Source of the DNA: CADEED01 sp035502995
Lineage (GTDB): Bacteria > Pseudomonadota > Gammaproteobacteria > Steroidobacterales > Steroidobacteraceae
Assembly: GCA_035502995.1 (NCBI GenBank)
Contig: DATJTW010000090.1
Location: forward strand, 90,294-154,293
Length of the DNA stretch: 64,000 bases
Direction of reading: 5' to 3'
A model generated the notes under the pieces. It was given only the letters and a program-made list of their open reading frames with translations, did no database searches and had not been told where the DNA came from. Shown here piece by piece: positions 35,720-44,304 of this stretch. Each line of letters opens with the position of its first letter. The stretch's first letter is position 1. A program made the translations under genes and the position numbers.

Positions 35720-37584
35720 ACCTGGCTAACTACTTCCGCGGCGCCGCCCTGCTCGCCGCGTCGTGCCTGCTCGCCTCCTGCAACGGCCCGAAGGGCCCGA
35801 CCCCGCCGCCGAAGCTCGAGAAGCCGGCGCCGCAGCAGTTCATCTCGCAGGTCAACAAGGACCTGGTCGAGCTCAACAAGGAGGCCAATGCCGCCGGCTG
35901 GACGCAGTCGACGTACATCACGGCCGACACGCAGTACCTGAACGCCAAGGTCACAGAGCGTTACCTCGAGTACTTCAGCAAGACCGCCGAACAGGCCGCG
36001 CTGTACGACAAAGACAACCTCGATCCCGCGACCGCGCGCACGCTGCAGCTGATCAAGCTCGGCGTCAGCGCGCCGGCGCCGAAGGACCCGGCGAAGCGCG
36101 CCGAGCTCGCGACGCTGGGCACGGAGCTCGAGGCGATGTACGGCGAGGGCAAGTACTGCCCGACCGGCAAGACGGTGTTGAAGTTCGCCAAGGACGACAA
36201 CGGCTGCAAGAACCTCGACCAGTTGGGCGACATCATCGCCACCAGCCGCAACTACGACGAGGTCACCGAGGCCTGGGTCGGCTGGCACACGATCTCGAAG
36301 CCGATGCGCGCCAAGTACCAGCGCTTCGCCGAGCTCGCGAACGAAGGCGCGAAGGAACTGGGCTTCGCCGATCTCGGCGTGCTCTGGCGCTCGCGCTACG
36401 ACATGCCGGCCGCGGACTTCGAGAAGGAAGCCGCGCGCCTGTACGACCAGGTGAAGCCGCTGTACGAGAGCCTGCACTGCTACGCACGCGGCAAGCTCCA
36501 GGCGAAGTACGGCAAGGACAAGGTGCCGGACGGCAAACCGATCCCGGCGCAGCTGTTCGGCAACATGTGGGCGCAGCAGTGGAACCGCGTGTTCGACGAC
36601 ATGCTGAAGCCGTACCCGAACGCCAGCATCGAGACCGCCGACAAACAACTCGCAGCGCAGAAGTGGGACGCGGTGAAGATGACGAAGTCCGCGGAGAGCT
36701 TCTACACGTCGATCGGCTTCCCGACGCTGCCGCAGAAGTTCTGGGAGCGTTCGATGCTGACGCGTCCGCGCGATCGCGAGGTCGTGTGCCACGCCAGCGC
36801 CTGGGACATGGACGACACCGACGACGTGCGCATCAAGATGTGCATCAAGCCGATCGAGGAAGACCTGTTCACGGTCTATCACGAGCTCGGCCACGTCTAT
36901 TACTACCTCTGGTATAAGGATCAGCCGGCGCTGTTCCAGGACGGCGCGCACGACGGGTTCCACGAAGCCATCGGCGACGCGGTCAATCTCTCGGTTACGC
37001 CTAACTATCTCCACCAGATCGGCCTGGTCTCCGCGGTGAAGCCGTCGAACGAGGCGGTGATCAACCAGCAGATGAAGATGGCGCTCGACAAGATCGCGTT
37101 CCTGCCGTTCGGCAAGCTGATCGACGAGTGGCGCTGGGGCGTGTTCGACGGCCGCATCAAGCCGGCGGACTACAACAAGGCCTGGTGGGAGCTGCGCGAG
37201 AAGTACCAGGGCGTGAGCGCGCCGGTGCCGCGGTCGGAGGAGGATTTCGATCCGGGCGCGAAGTACCACATCCCCGGCAACACGCCGTACACGCGGTATT
37301 TCCTGTCGTTCATCCTGCAGTTCCAGTTCCACAAGGCGCTGTGCGATGCGGCCGGCTTCAAGGGCCCGCTGCACGAGTGCTCGATCTTCAACAGCAAGGA
37401 AGCCGGCAAGAAGTACGGCGAGATGCTGGCGCTGGGCTCGAGCCAGCCGTGGCCGGACACGCTGGAGAAACTGACCGGCGGACGGCAGATGGACGCGTCG
37501 GCGATCATCGACTACTTCAAGCCGCTCGAAGAGTGGCTGGCGGTGCAGAACAAGAGCCAGAAGTGCGGCTGGTCGGGGGAGTGA
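35716..37584 (+). CDS. M2 family (ACE-like) metallopeptidase lipoprotein
   Basis: A peptidyl-dipeptidase of 622 aa related to angiotensin-converting enzyme. The zinc motif HELGH is at residues 389-393 with the third ligand Glu417 in GFHEAIGD. The N-terminus is a lipoprotein signal with lipobox LASC (Cys22), so the enzyme is anchored at a membrane facing the periplasm. It would cut dipeptides from peptide C-termini for uptake by the transporters on either side. It overlaps the POT stop by 4 bases and lies 4 bases before the OPT gene. A close copy of the dispersed word lies at 35726-35734. Confidence 0.92.
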   Translation: MNLANYFRGAALLAASCLLASCNGPKGPTPPPKLEKPAPQQFISQVNKDLVELNKEANAAGWTQSTYITADTQYLNAKVTERYLEYFSKTAEQAALYDKDNLDPATARTLQLIKLGVSAPAPKDPAKRAELATLGTELEAMYGEGKYCPTGKTVLKFAKDDNGCKNLDQLGDIIATSRNYDEVTEAWVGWHTISKPMRAKYQRFAELANEGAKELGFADLGVLWRSRYDMPAADFEKEAARLYDQVKPLYESLHCYARGKLQAKYGKDKVPDGKPIPAQLFGNMWAQQWNRVFDDMLKPYPNASIETADKQLAAQKWDAVKMTKSAESFYTSIGFPTLPQKFWERSMLTRPRDREVVCHASAWDMDDTDDVRIKMCIKPIEEDLFTVYHELGHVYYYLWYKDQPALFQDGAHDGFHEAIGDAVNLSVTPNYLHQIGLVSAVKPSNEAVINQQMKMALDKIAFLPFGKLIDEWRWGVFDGRIKPADYNKAWWELREKYQGVSAPVPRSEEDFDPGAKYHIPGNTPYTRYFLSFILQFQFHKALCDAAGFKGPLHECSIFNSKEAGKKYGEMLALGSSQPWPDTLEKLTGGRQMDASAIIDYFKPLEEWLAVQNKSQKCGWSGE

Positions 37585-37588
37585 TCCG

Positions 37589-39568
37589 ATGAACGACCAA
37601 GCGCTCCCGCCGCAGCTCACCGCGCGCGCGATCATCCTCGCGGTGATCCTCGCGGTCATCCTGGCCGCGGCCAACACGTACCTCGGCCTGTTCGCGGGCA
37701 TGACGATCGCGTCGGCGATTCCTGCCGCTGTCGTGTCGATGGCGGTGCTGCGCGCGCTCGGCGGCGGCGGCATCCTCGAGAACAACATCGTCCAGACCGG
37801 CGCGTCGGCGGCGACGTCGATCGCGTCGGGCGTGATCTTCACGGTACCGGCGCTGGTGCTGATGGGACACTGGACGGACTTCAAGTACTCGTGGGTGCTG
37901 GCGATCGCCGGTCTCGGTGGATTGTTGGGCGTGCTGTTCTCGGTGCCGCTGCGGCGCTCGTTGATCGTGGATCAGCAGATGACCTTCCCCGAGGGCAAGG
38001 CCGCGGCGGAGGTGTTGAAGGCCGGCGAGAACCCCGGCAAGGCCGTGAAGGCGCTGGGCCTGTCCGCGCTGGTGGGCGGCTTCGGCAAGCTGCTGACCGC
38101 GAGCGGCCTGCGGTTCGTGCCGGACAGCGCGCTGGCCACCGGCTTCATCGGCAAGTACGTCGGCTACATGGGCACGAACCTGTCGCCGGCGCTGCTCGGC
38201 GTCGGCTACATCGTCGGCCTGAACATCGGCATCGTCGTCGTCTCGGGTAGTTTGCTGTCGTTCAACATCGCGATCCCGATCTACCACGCGTATTTCCTGC
38301 CGGACAATCCCGAGCTCGCGGCGCGCATCGCCGAGGCGTGCACGGGTGTCAGCAGCGCGGATTGCGCGGAGATCACCGCGGGCATGCTGCGCGGCGCGCA
38401 GATCCGGTACCTCGGCGTCGGCGCGATGCTGGTCGGCGGCCTGTGGGCGCTGTTCCGGCTGCGCAACTCGATCGTGTCGGGCGTGAAGAGCGGCATCGCC
38501 GCGACGCGCGCCGGCGCGTCGGCCATCGTCGCGCACACCGACCAGGACCTGCCGATGAAGTGGGTGCTGGTCGGCATCGTGTTGTTCACGGTCCCGCTGG
38601 GATTCCTCTACAACAACATCGTGGGCAGCGTCGGCGTGGCCGCCGCGATGTCCGTGATCATGGTCGTCACCGGCTTCCTGTTCTGTTCGGTGTCGGCGTA
38701 CATGGCGGGCCTGGTCGGTTCGTCCAACAACCCGGTCTCGGGCATCACCATCGCGACGATCATGTTCTCGGCGGTGATCCTGCTGCTATTCCTCGGCAAG
38801 ACGTCGCCGATCGGCCCCGTGGCCGCGGTGATGATCGGTGCGGTGGTGTGCTGCGCGGCCTGTGTCGCCGGCGACAACCTGCAGGACCTCAAGGCCGGCT
38901 ACATCGTCGGCGCGACGCCCTGGCGCCAGCAGACCATGCTGGCGATCGGCTCCGTGTCCTGCGCGCTGATCATGGCGCCCGTGCTCAACCTGCTCGCTGA
39001 GAGCTATGGCATCGGCGTGAAGACGCCGGAACATCCGCATCCGCTCGAGGCGGCGCAGGCGAATCTCATGGCGTCCGTCGCGAAGGGCATCTTCGGCGGC
39101 CACCTGCCCTGGGACATGATCGGAATCGGCGCGGCCATCGGCGTCGCCGTCATCGTGCTGGACCTGGTGCTCGAGGCGAAGAAGGCGCCGTTCCGCGTCC
39201 CCGTGCTGGCCGCGGCCATCGGCATCTACCTGCCGCTCGAGACGATGGTGCCGATCTTCCTCGGCGGCCTGTTGAATTACCTGGTGACGCGTTCGTTCGG
39301 CCAGGGCCTGCACGAAGACGAGGTCGAGCGCCGCAACCGCACGGGCACGTTGCTGGCGGCCGGCCTCATCACGGGTGAAGCGCTGATGGGCATCTTCATG
39401 GCGATCCCAATCTACGTGACGAAGGACAAGGAAGTGCTGGCGCTGCCCGAATCGCTGCAGATCATGGGATCGGCCGGCGAGTGGGTGGGCCTGTTCCTGC
39501 TCGGGCTCGTGGCGTTCTGGCTGTATCGCGTGGGTGTGAAGGGCGGCAAGGAAGCCCAGGGCACGTAA
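37589..39568 (+). CDS. OPT-family oligopeptide transporter
   Basis: A 659-residue membrane protein of the OPT family with about 14 to 16 helices. Blocks typical of the bacterial branch are AANTYLGLFAGMTIASAIPAAV, ENNIVQTGASAATSIASGVIFT and SSNNPVSGITIATIMF. It moves oligopeptides, or in some members metal chelates, inward with protons. It lies 4 bases after the M2 peptidase. The operon ends at the terminator at 39599-39648. An exact copy of the dispersed word is at 38246-38254, here in the opposite orientation to most coding copies. Confidence 0.93.
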   Translation: MNDQALPPQLTARAIILAVILAVILAAANTYLGLFAGMTIASAIPAAVVSMAVLRALGGGGILENNIVQTGASAATSIASGVIFTVPALVLMGHWTDFKYSWVLAIAGLGGLLGVLFSVPLRRSLIVDQQMTFPEGKAAAEVLKAGENPGKAVKALGLSALVGGFGKLLTASGLRFVPDSALATGFIGKYVGYMGTNLSPALLGVGYIVGLNIGIVVVSGSLLSFNIAIPIYHAYFLPDNPELAARIAEACTGVSSADCAEITAGMLRGAQIRYLGVGAMLVGGLWALFRLRNSIVSGVKSGIAATRAGASAIVAHTDQDLPMKWVLVGIVLFTVPLGFLYNNIVGSVGVAAAMSVIMVVTGFLFCSVSAYMAGLVGSSNNPVSGITIATIMFSAVILLLFLGKTSPIGPVAAVMIGAVVCCAACVAGDNLQDLKAGYIVGATPWRQQTMLAIGSVSCALIMAPVLNLLAESYGIGVKTPEHPHPLEAAQANLMASVAKGIFGGHLPWDMIGIGAAIGVAVIVLDLVLEAKKAPFRVPVLAAAIGIYLPLETMVPIFLGGLLNYLVTRSFGQGLHEDEVERRNRTGTLLAAGLITGEALMGIFMAIPIYVTKDKEVLALPESLQIMGSAGEWVGLFLLGLVAFWLYRVGVKGGKEAQGT

Positions 39569-39598
39569 AGCGCCAGCCCCACTGCGTCTCTTCCTTCC

Positions 39599-39648
39599 GG
39601 GGGAAGATGGCGACCCGACCGGTCGCTATCTTCCCCCGTCTCTTTTCC
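39599..39648 (+). terminator. Strong intrinsic terminator after the OPT gene
   Basis: A 17-base-pair stem (39599-39615 with 39621-39637, one G-U pair) closes a 5-base loop and is followed by the T-rich run TCTCTTTT. It ends the peptide-use operon and insulates the amidohydrolase gene. Confidence 0.85.
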
Positions 39649-39674
39649 GTCGCGCGTGCGGTAGGGTCCGCTGC

Positions 39675-40976
39675 ATGAAAACGATCTCACGCCTGCTCCT
39701 GCTCGGCCTCGCTGTCGCGGGTGCCGCCATCGCCGCCGAAACTCCCGCGCCCGCCGCACCGCGCGTCGCCGTGCGCGCCGCGCACTGGATCGACGTCGTC
39801 GCCGGCAAACGTCTCGACGACGCGGTGGTGCTGATCGACGGCGACCACATCACGCAGGTCGGCAGCGGGCTCGCGATCCCGGCCGGCGTGCGGGTCATCG
39901 ATCTCGGCGCGGCGACGTTGCTGCCCGGCCTCATCGACGTGCACACGCACCTCTCCGGGCAGGCCGGCGACTACTACACGGATCTCTTCCGCCGCTCACC
40001 CATCGACAGCGCCGTGCGCGCGCCGACCTACGCGTATCACACGCTGCAGGCCGGCTTCACCACGGTGCGCGACGTCGGCTCCGCCGAGTACATCGACGTG
40101 TCGCTGCGCGACGCGATCAACGACGGCTCGATCCCCGGCCCGCGCATGCGCGTCGCGACGCTGCCGATCAGCGCCACCGGCGGTCACGGCGACCTGAACG
40201 GCTTCTCACCGCGCGTGAAGATCGAGCAGGCCAACAACATCGCCGACGGCGTCGACGAGATCCGCAAGCTCGTGCGCGAGAACGTGAAACGCGGCGCGGA
40301 CCTGATCAAGGTGCTGGCCGGCGCGGGCGTGTTGTCGGAGGAGGAATCCGCCGGCGCGCCGCAGTACTCGCAGGAGGAGCTGAATGCGCTGGTCGAAGAA
40401 GCCACGATGTGGGGCCGCAAGGTCGCGGCGCACGCGCACGGCGCCGAGGCGATCGACCGCGCGGTGAAAGCCGGTGTGGCCAGCGTCGAGCACGGCGGGC
40501 TGGTCACCGCGGAGACGGCGAAGCTCATGGTGAAGAAGGGCACGTTCCTCGTGCCGGACATCCTCACCGACGTCTACATCCTCGAGCACGGCACGGAGCT
40601 CGGCCTGCCGCCCAAGATCATCGACAAGGAACGGGAGCTGCGCGTGCACCAGGACGAGAACTGGTCGCGCGCGTTCAAGGCCGGCGTGAAGTTCGCGTTC
40701 GGCACGGATGCCGGGTTGTTCCCGCATGGCGAGAACGCCAGGCAGTTCAAACTACTGGTCGAGCACCTGCACCTGGCGCCGGCCGACGCGATCCGCATGT
40801 CGACGGTGAACGCGGCGGAGCTGCTCGGCTGGACGGACAAGGTCGGCGTCATCAAGGCCGGCGCATTCGCGGACCTGATCGCGGTGAACGGCGATCCGCT
40901 GGCCGACGTGTCCGAGCTCGAGCGCGTGCGCTGGGTGATGAAGGGCGGCGTCGAGTATCCGGCGCGCCAGCCCTGA
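39675..40976 (+). CDS. Secreted metal-dependent amidohydrolase
   Basis: A 433-residue member of the amidohydrolase superfamily with a Sec signal (MKTISRLLLLGLAVAGAAIAA). Metal-binding LIDVHTHLSG, KVLAGAGV (carrying the Lys expected to be carbamylated), HAHGAEAIDRAV, VEHGG and FGTDAG are in order. This architecture is shared with imidazolonepropionase-like and Xaa-Pro or Xaa-Arg dipeptidases, so a periplasmic dipeptidase is the best guess, in keeping with the peptide genes upstream. The substrate is not proven. It begins 27 bases after the terminator. Confidence 0.88.
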   Translation: MKTISRLLLLGLAVAGAAIAAETPAPAAPRVAVRAAHWIDVVAGKRLDDAVVLIDGDHITQVGSGLAIPAGVRVIDLGAATLLPGLIDVHTHLSGQAGDYYTDLFRRSPIDSAVRAPTYAYHTLQAGFTTVRDVGSAEYIDVSLRDAINDGSIPGPRMRVATLPISATGGHGDLNGFSPRVKIEQANNIADGVDEIRKLVRENVKRGADLIKVLAGAGVLSEEESAGAPQYSQEELNALVEEATMWGRKVAAHAHGAEAIDRAVKAGVASVEHGGLVTAETAKLMVKKGTFLVPDILTDVYILEHGTELGLPPKIIDKERELRVHQDENWSRAFKAGVKFAFGTDAGLFPHGENARQFKLLVEHLHLAPADAIRMSTVNAAELLGWTDKVGVIKAGAFADLIAVNGDPLADVSELERVRWVMKGGVEYPARQP

Positions 40977-40992
40977 AGCTCTTCGCCCGCTG

Positions 40993-41931
40993 ATGTCGAA
41001 CGAATCTTCCCGCCGCGCGAAGCTGATCGGCGCCTTCGCGATCGTCTATCTCGTCTGGGGATCGACGTACGTCGCGGCGAGCATCGGCGTGCACATCATG
41101 CCGCCGGTGTTGTTCGGCGCGATGCGGTTCGTCTGCGCGGGCATCTTGTTAGGGCTGGTTTCGCTGGCGCTGGGGCAGAAGTTCGACCTCGATGCGGCGG
41201 AATGGAAGCGGCTGCTGATCGTCGCGCTCGGCAGCGTGGTGATCCCGAATGCCTGCACGAACTGGGCGATGCAGTACGTCGCCTCCAACCAGACCGCGAT
41301 CCTGAACGCGACCGCGGCGTTGTGGATCGCGCTGTTCGCGACGCAGGGACGGCGCGCGCATCCGCTGGATCGCCGCACGGTGATCGGACTGGTGATCGGC
41401 TTCGCCGGCACGGCGCTGATCGTGTGGCCGAGCGGCGGCGCGAAGATCGATCACCTCGGCTACCAACTGCTGATCCTGCTGATCGTGTTCGTCTGGTCGG
41501 CGACGGCGGTCTACATCCGCAACTCGCATTCGAAGCTCGAGCTGCTGCCGTTCTCGGCGATGCAGATGTTGCTGGGCGGGCTGATCATGACCGTGCTCGG
41601 CTTCGCGCTGGGTGAAGGCCCGCACTGGGTGTGGTCGAAGACCGGGCTCGCGGCGATGGCGTATCTCACCATCCTGAGCTCGTGCATCGCGTACACGGCG
41701 TTCTCCTGGCTGGCGCGCAACACGACGCCGGCGCTGGTCGGCACTTACAGCTACGTGAACCCGGCGATCGCCGCGGTGCTGGGCTGGTGGTTCCTCGGCG
41801 AGAACCTCGGGCCGCACCAGCTCGCGGGCATGGCGGTGATGTTCGCCGGCGTGGCATTGGTGAGCTGGCCGCAGAAGGAAGTGAAGCGGCTGGACGCGGA
41901 TGCGCAGAAGGAGCCGTCGACGGCGGGGTGA
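40993..41931 (+). CDS. EamA/DMT-superfamily exporter
   Basis: A ten-helix drug/metabolite transporter of 312 aa. It contains two EamA repeats, with VYLVWGSTYVAASIGV in helix 1, GSVVIPNACTNWAMQYV, and TPALVGTYSYVNPAIAAVLG-like LVGTYSYVNP in the second half. Members of this group export amino acids or other small metabolites. It starts 16 bases after the amidohydrolase gene and may be cotranscribed with it. It converges on the unknown gene at 41952-42719. Confidence 0.88.
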   Translation: MSNESSRRAKLIGAFAIVYLVWGSTYVAASIGVHIMPPVLFGAMRFVCAGILLGLVSLALGQKFDLDAAEWKRLLIVALGSVVIPNACTNWAMQYVASNQTAILNATAALWIALFATQGRRAHPLDRRTVIGLVIGFAGTALIVWPSGGAKIDHLGYQLLILLIVFVWSATAVYIRNSHSKLELLPFSAMQMLLGGLIMTVLGFALGEGPHWVWSKTGLAAMAYLTILSSCIAYTAFSWLARNTTPALVGTYSYVNPAIAAVLGWWFLGENLGPHQLAGMAVMFAGVALVSWPQKEVKRLDADAQKEPSTAG

Positions 41932-41951
41932 GAGAGGTGGCGCCTCTCTAT

Positions 41952-42719
41952 CTACCGACAGCGGGTGACCAGCGGCCGCGCGCGCAGCGCCTCGAGATCG
42001 ACGGGCGCGTCGCTGCGCGCGGCGTCCGGGAAATCGATCTGCGCGGCGATCATCTCGCCCGTGGCGTCGCGGATGTTGGTCGTGCCGCGATACCGCAGCA
42101 GCCGGCGATCGGCGTCGCGATAGGTGACGTCGATGTCGGGCACGAACCAGCCGAGCGGGCCGGCGAGCGAGAGGCGGAAGACGGTGGCCGCGGCGCCGTC
42201 GATCGCCACCGCGCCGGTGCGCCGGATGCGGAACTTCAACGTTTCGAGGCGGCTCGGCACGAGGAACGGCACGACCACGTCGTCGCCGCGCGCCAGCGTG
42301 TCCCAGCGTGCGCGCACCAGTTCGTCGAAGCCGGCGTCGGCGACCAGGGCCGCCGTCGCCGGCAATGCTTTCTCGCGATGCTCCGCGCCCGCCGCGCGCC
42401 CGCGCGCGAAGACGATGGCCAAACCGTCCTTGCGCTCCAGTCCTTCGATGACGCCGCCGCGCGCATCATCGAGCACGAATGCCGGCGCGAGCCGATTGGC
42501 CGCGTAGTCGATGGTCTTTCGCGCGAAGGTCAGTTCGCCATCGCCGCAGAGATAGCTGACGACGCGCCGCTCGCGCGGGGTGCCCGCGTCGGCAACCGCG
42601 TGTGTCTCGACGTACAGCAGCTCGCCGCCGTCGAGGCTGCGCGCGTAGCCGGTGAAGGTGAGGTCCGCGGCAAGCAGCGGCGGACAGCAACAAGCCAACA
42701 CGAGGGCGAGGCGGCGCAT
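41952..42719 (-). CDS. Exported protein of unknown function, 255 aa
   Basis: I do not recognise the family. The product has a signal peptide (MRRLALVLACCCPPLLAAD) and a beta-rich domain: FTGYARSLDGGELLYVETH, YLCGDGELTFARK, LRYRGTTNIRD. The layout of alternating strands suggests a lipid- or ligand-binding periplasmic protein, but this is a guess. The ATG at 42719 is favoured because the signal begins there; ATG at 42737 would add six residues. The stop codon TAG lies within an exact copy of the dispersed word (41948-41956). Confidence 0.7.
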   Translation of the reverse strand: MRRLALVLACCCPPLLAADLTFTGYARSLDGGELLYVETHAVADAGTPRERRVVSYLCGDGELTFARKTIDYAANRLAPAFVLDDARGGVIEGLERKDGLAIVFARGRAAGAEHREKALPATAALVADAGFDELVRARWDTLARGDDVVVPFLVPSRLETLKFRIRRTGAVAIDGAAATVFRLSLAGPLGWFVPDIDVTYRDADRRLLRYRGTTNIRDATGEMIAAQIDFPDAARSDAPVDLEALRARPLVTRCR

Positions 42720-42824
42720 GCAGGGAGTACGCGTCATCAGGCGATCCGGATGCAAACGTACCCGGGAGGCGGTGCCGGAGTTATGCCTGTTACGCCCCTC
42801 TGACACCGCCTCGGGAGCCACCCC

Positions 42825-43199
42825 TCAATGCTTCGGGCGGATGATCTCGACGCGGCCGCGCGGGCCGATGAACCAGGAGCCGACCCAGCTCACGAGGCTG
42901 ACGATCAGCGAGCCGCCGATCGCGGTCCAGAACCCGTGGATGTGGAAGCCGCTGAGCATCAGCGCGACGAGGCCGAGCATCGCGGCGTTGATCACCAGCA
43001 GGAACAACCCGAGCGTGAACAGCAGCGCCGGCAGCGACAGCAGCAACGCGAACGGCCGCACCACCGCGTTGACGACGCCTAACAACAGGCCGGCGAGGAT
43101 CAGCGTCGTCGAGTCGTCGATGGTGAGTCCGTCGAGGATCTCGGTGGCGGCCCAGAGACCGAGCGATGCGATCAACGCGCGAAGGATGAATCCCGCCAT
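42825..43199 (-). CDS. Phage-holin-family (PF04020-type) membrane protein
   Basis: A four-helix protein of 124 aa with MAGFILRALIASLGLW, GLLLGVVNAVVRPFALLLSLP and NAAMLGLVALMLSGFHIHGF, the pattern of the so-called mycobacterial 4-TM phage holin family. These are chromosomal membrane proteins of unknown role; nothing here suggests a prophage. It lies 1 base after the SRPBCC gene and so completes a three-gene set: DedA, SRPBCC, holin-like. Confidence 0.85.
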   Translation of the reverse strand: MAGFILRALIASLGLWAATEILDGLTIDDSTTLILAGLLLGVVNAVVRPFALLLSLPALLFTLGLFLLVINAAMLGLVALMLSGFHIHGFWTAIGGSLIVSLVSWVGSWFIGPRGRVEIIRPKH

Positions 43200-43200
43200 G

Positions 43201-43659
43201 TCAGGTCCTCGAAGCCGGTTTGTTTTCGTCGAGACCCTTCTCGAGGAACACCTTGAGCCGGGTCAGCGCCAGCTCCCAGTACCGGCGCTTGGTCAGATAG
43301 TACGTCACCCACGCCTGCGACGAGGGGATGCCGCTCGACAGCAGTCGCAGCGCCGTCGAACCCGCCTTCTTCTCGAACAGGAAGTCCTCGACGATCACCG
43401 CTTCCTTGCCGGGCATGCCCGGCGTCGGCAGCAGGATGAGGCGCAGCCGCTGCGGCGTGACCAGCACGTCGATGTGCGCGTCGAGCTCCACGCCCTCGCC
43501 GAACTGCACGTGCATGCGACCCTTCTCGCGCGGCACGACGTTCGCGCCCTCCGCGCACCAGCGCGCGAGCAGCCGCGTGTCGGTGAAGGCGCGCCACACG
43601 CGTTCGACCGGCGCGTCGATGTCGACGCGGTAGGCGAAGCTGCGGTACTGCGCGCTCAC
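43201..43659 (-). CDS. SRPBCC (AHSA1/START-like) domain protein
   Basis: A 152-residue soluble protein of the Bet v1-like superfamily: YRVDIDAPVERVWRAFTDTRLLARW at the N-terminus, then RMHVQFGEGVELDAHIDVLV and a closing helix RRYWELALTRLKVFLEKG. These proteins bind hydrophobic ligands or modulate chaperones. The start is GTG at 43659, which overlaps the stop of the DedA gene upstream (GTGA), so translation is coupled. No specific ligand can be deduced. Confidence 0.82.
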   Translation of the reverse strand: MSAQYRSFAYRVDIDAPVERVWRAFTDTRLLARWCAEGANVVPREKGRMHVQFGEGVELDAHIDVLVTPQRLRLILLPTPGMPGKEAVIVEDFLFEKKAGSTALRLLSSGIPSSQAWVTYYLTKRRYWELALTRLKVFLEKGLDENKPASRT

Positions 43660-44288
43660 TTCTTCAGCGCCACCCACGCGACCGGGACGAGCGAGGCGAT
43701 GACGATGACGATCGTGACGATGCCGAAGTTGTTCTTGATGAGCGGGATGTTGCCGAAGAAGAACCCGGCCCAGACGAACGCCAGCACCCACGCCAGGCCG
43801 CCGGCGACGTTGTACGCCTGGTAACGCGCATACGGCATGCGCGCCACGCCCGCTACGAATGGCGCGCAGGTGCGGATGATCGGCGCGAAGCGCGACAGCA
43901 CGATGGTCAACGAGCCGTGCTTCGCGAAGAACGCCTCGGTGCGCCTGAGGTAGTCCACCTTGAGCCAGCGATATTTCCCGCTGAACGCCGGCGGGCCTAT
44001 CCACCGGCCGATGTGGTAGTTGGTCGTGTTGCCGGCGATGGCCGCGACGACCAGCACCGCCGACACCAGCGGCGCCGACAACGTGCCGCTGGTGTCCACC
44101 GCGGCCAGCGCGCCGGCGGCGAACAACAGCGAATCGCCGGGCAGGAACGGCGTGACGACGAAGCCGGTCTCCGCGAACACGATGGCGAAGAGGATGCCGT
44201 ACACCCACAAACCGTACTGCGCCAGCAGCTCGACGAGATGTTTGTCGAGATGCAGCACGAGATCGACGAACCAGGTGATCAGCTCCAT
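43656..44288 (-). CDS. DedA-family membrane protein
   Basis: A 210-residue DedA/SNARE-associated membrane protein. FVVTPFLPGDSLLFAAGALAA and LSRFAPIIRTCAPFVAGVARM are the conserved re-entrant loops; the acidic E40 (FAETGF) and the two arginines in RFAPIIR are residues needed in DedA function. Family members flip or scramble undecaprenyl phosphate or phospholipids and support envelope integrity. Its stop overlaps the SRPBCC start. ctp ends 16 bases before its start. Confidence 0.9.
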   Translation of the reverse strand: MELITWFVDLVLHLDKHLVELLAQYGLWVYGILFAIVFAETGFVVTPFLPGDSLLFAAGALAAVDTSGTLSAPLVSAVLVVAAIAGNTTNYHIGRWIGPPAFSGKYRWLKVDYLRRTEAFFAKHGSLTIVLSRFAPIIRTCAPFVAGVARMPYARYQAYNVAGGLAWVLAFVWAGFFFGNIPLIKNNFGIVTIVIVIASLVPVAWVALKK

Positions 44289-44304
44289 CGCGGCGGAATT
44301 CCTT

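Noticed and set aside
35158..37884. A 908-codon minus-strand frame opposite the POT and M2 genes
   Set aside because: It is antisense to two strongly supported genes with domain signatures; the reverse frame shows no recognisable domain and Arg-rich low-complexity composition.
6493..43086. Repeated CGCCTAAC (for example near 6493, 17641, 37000 and 43077) as a second dispersed word
   Set aside because: Only four copies were seen, close to a rough chance expectation, so no claim is made.
42825..43199. Holin-like protein as sign of a prophage
   Set aside because: PF04020-type proteins are common chromosomal membrane proteins; no other phage genes or attachment sites are nearby.
43998..44006. 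CTATCCACC and copies of CTATCTACC as DnaA boxes near an origin
   Set aside because: They differ from TTATCCACA at key positions and are scattered rather than clustered; no AT-rich unwinding region is present near parAB.
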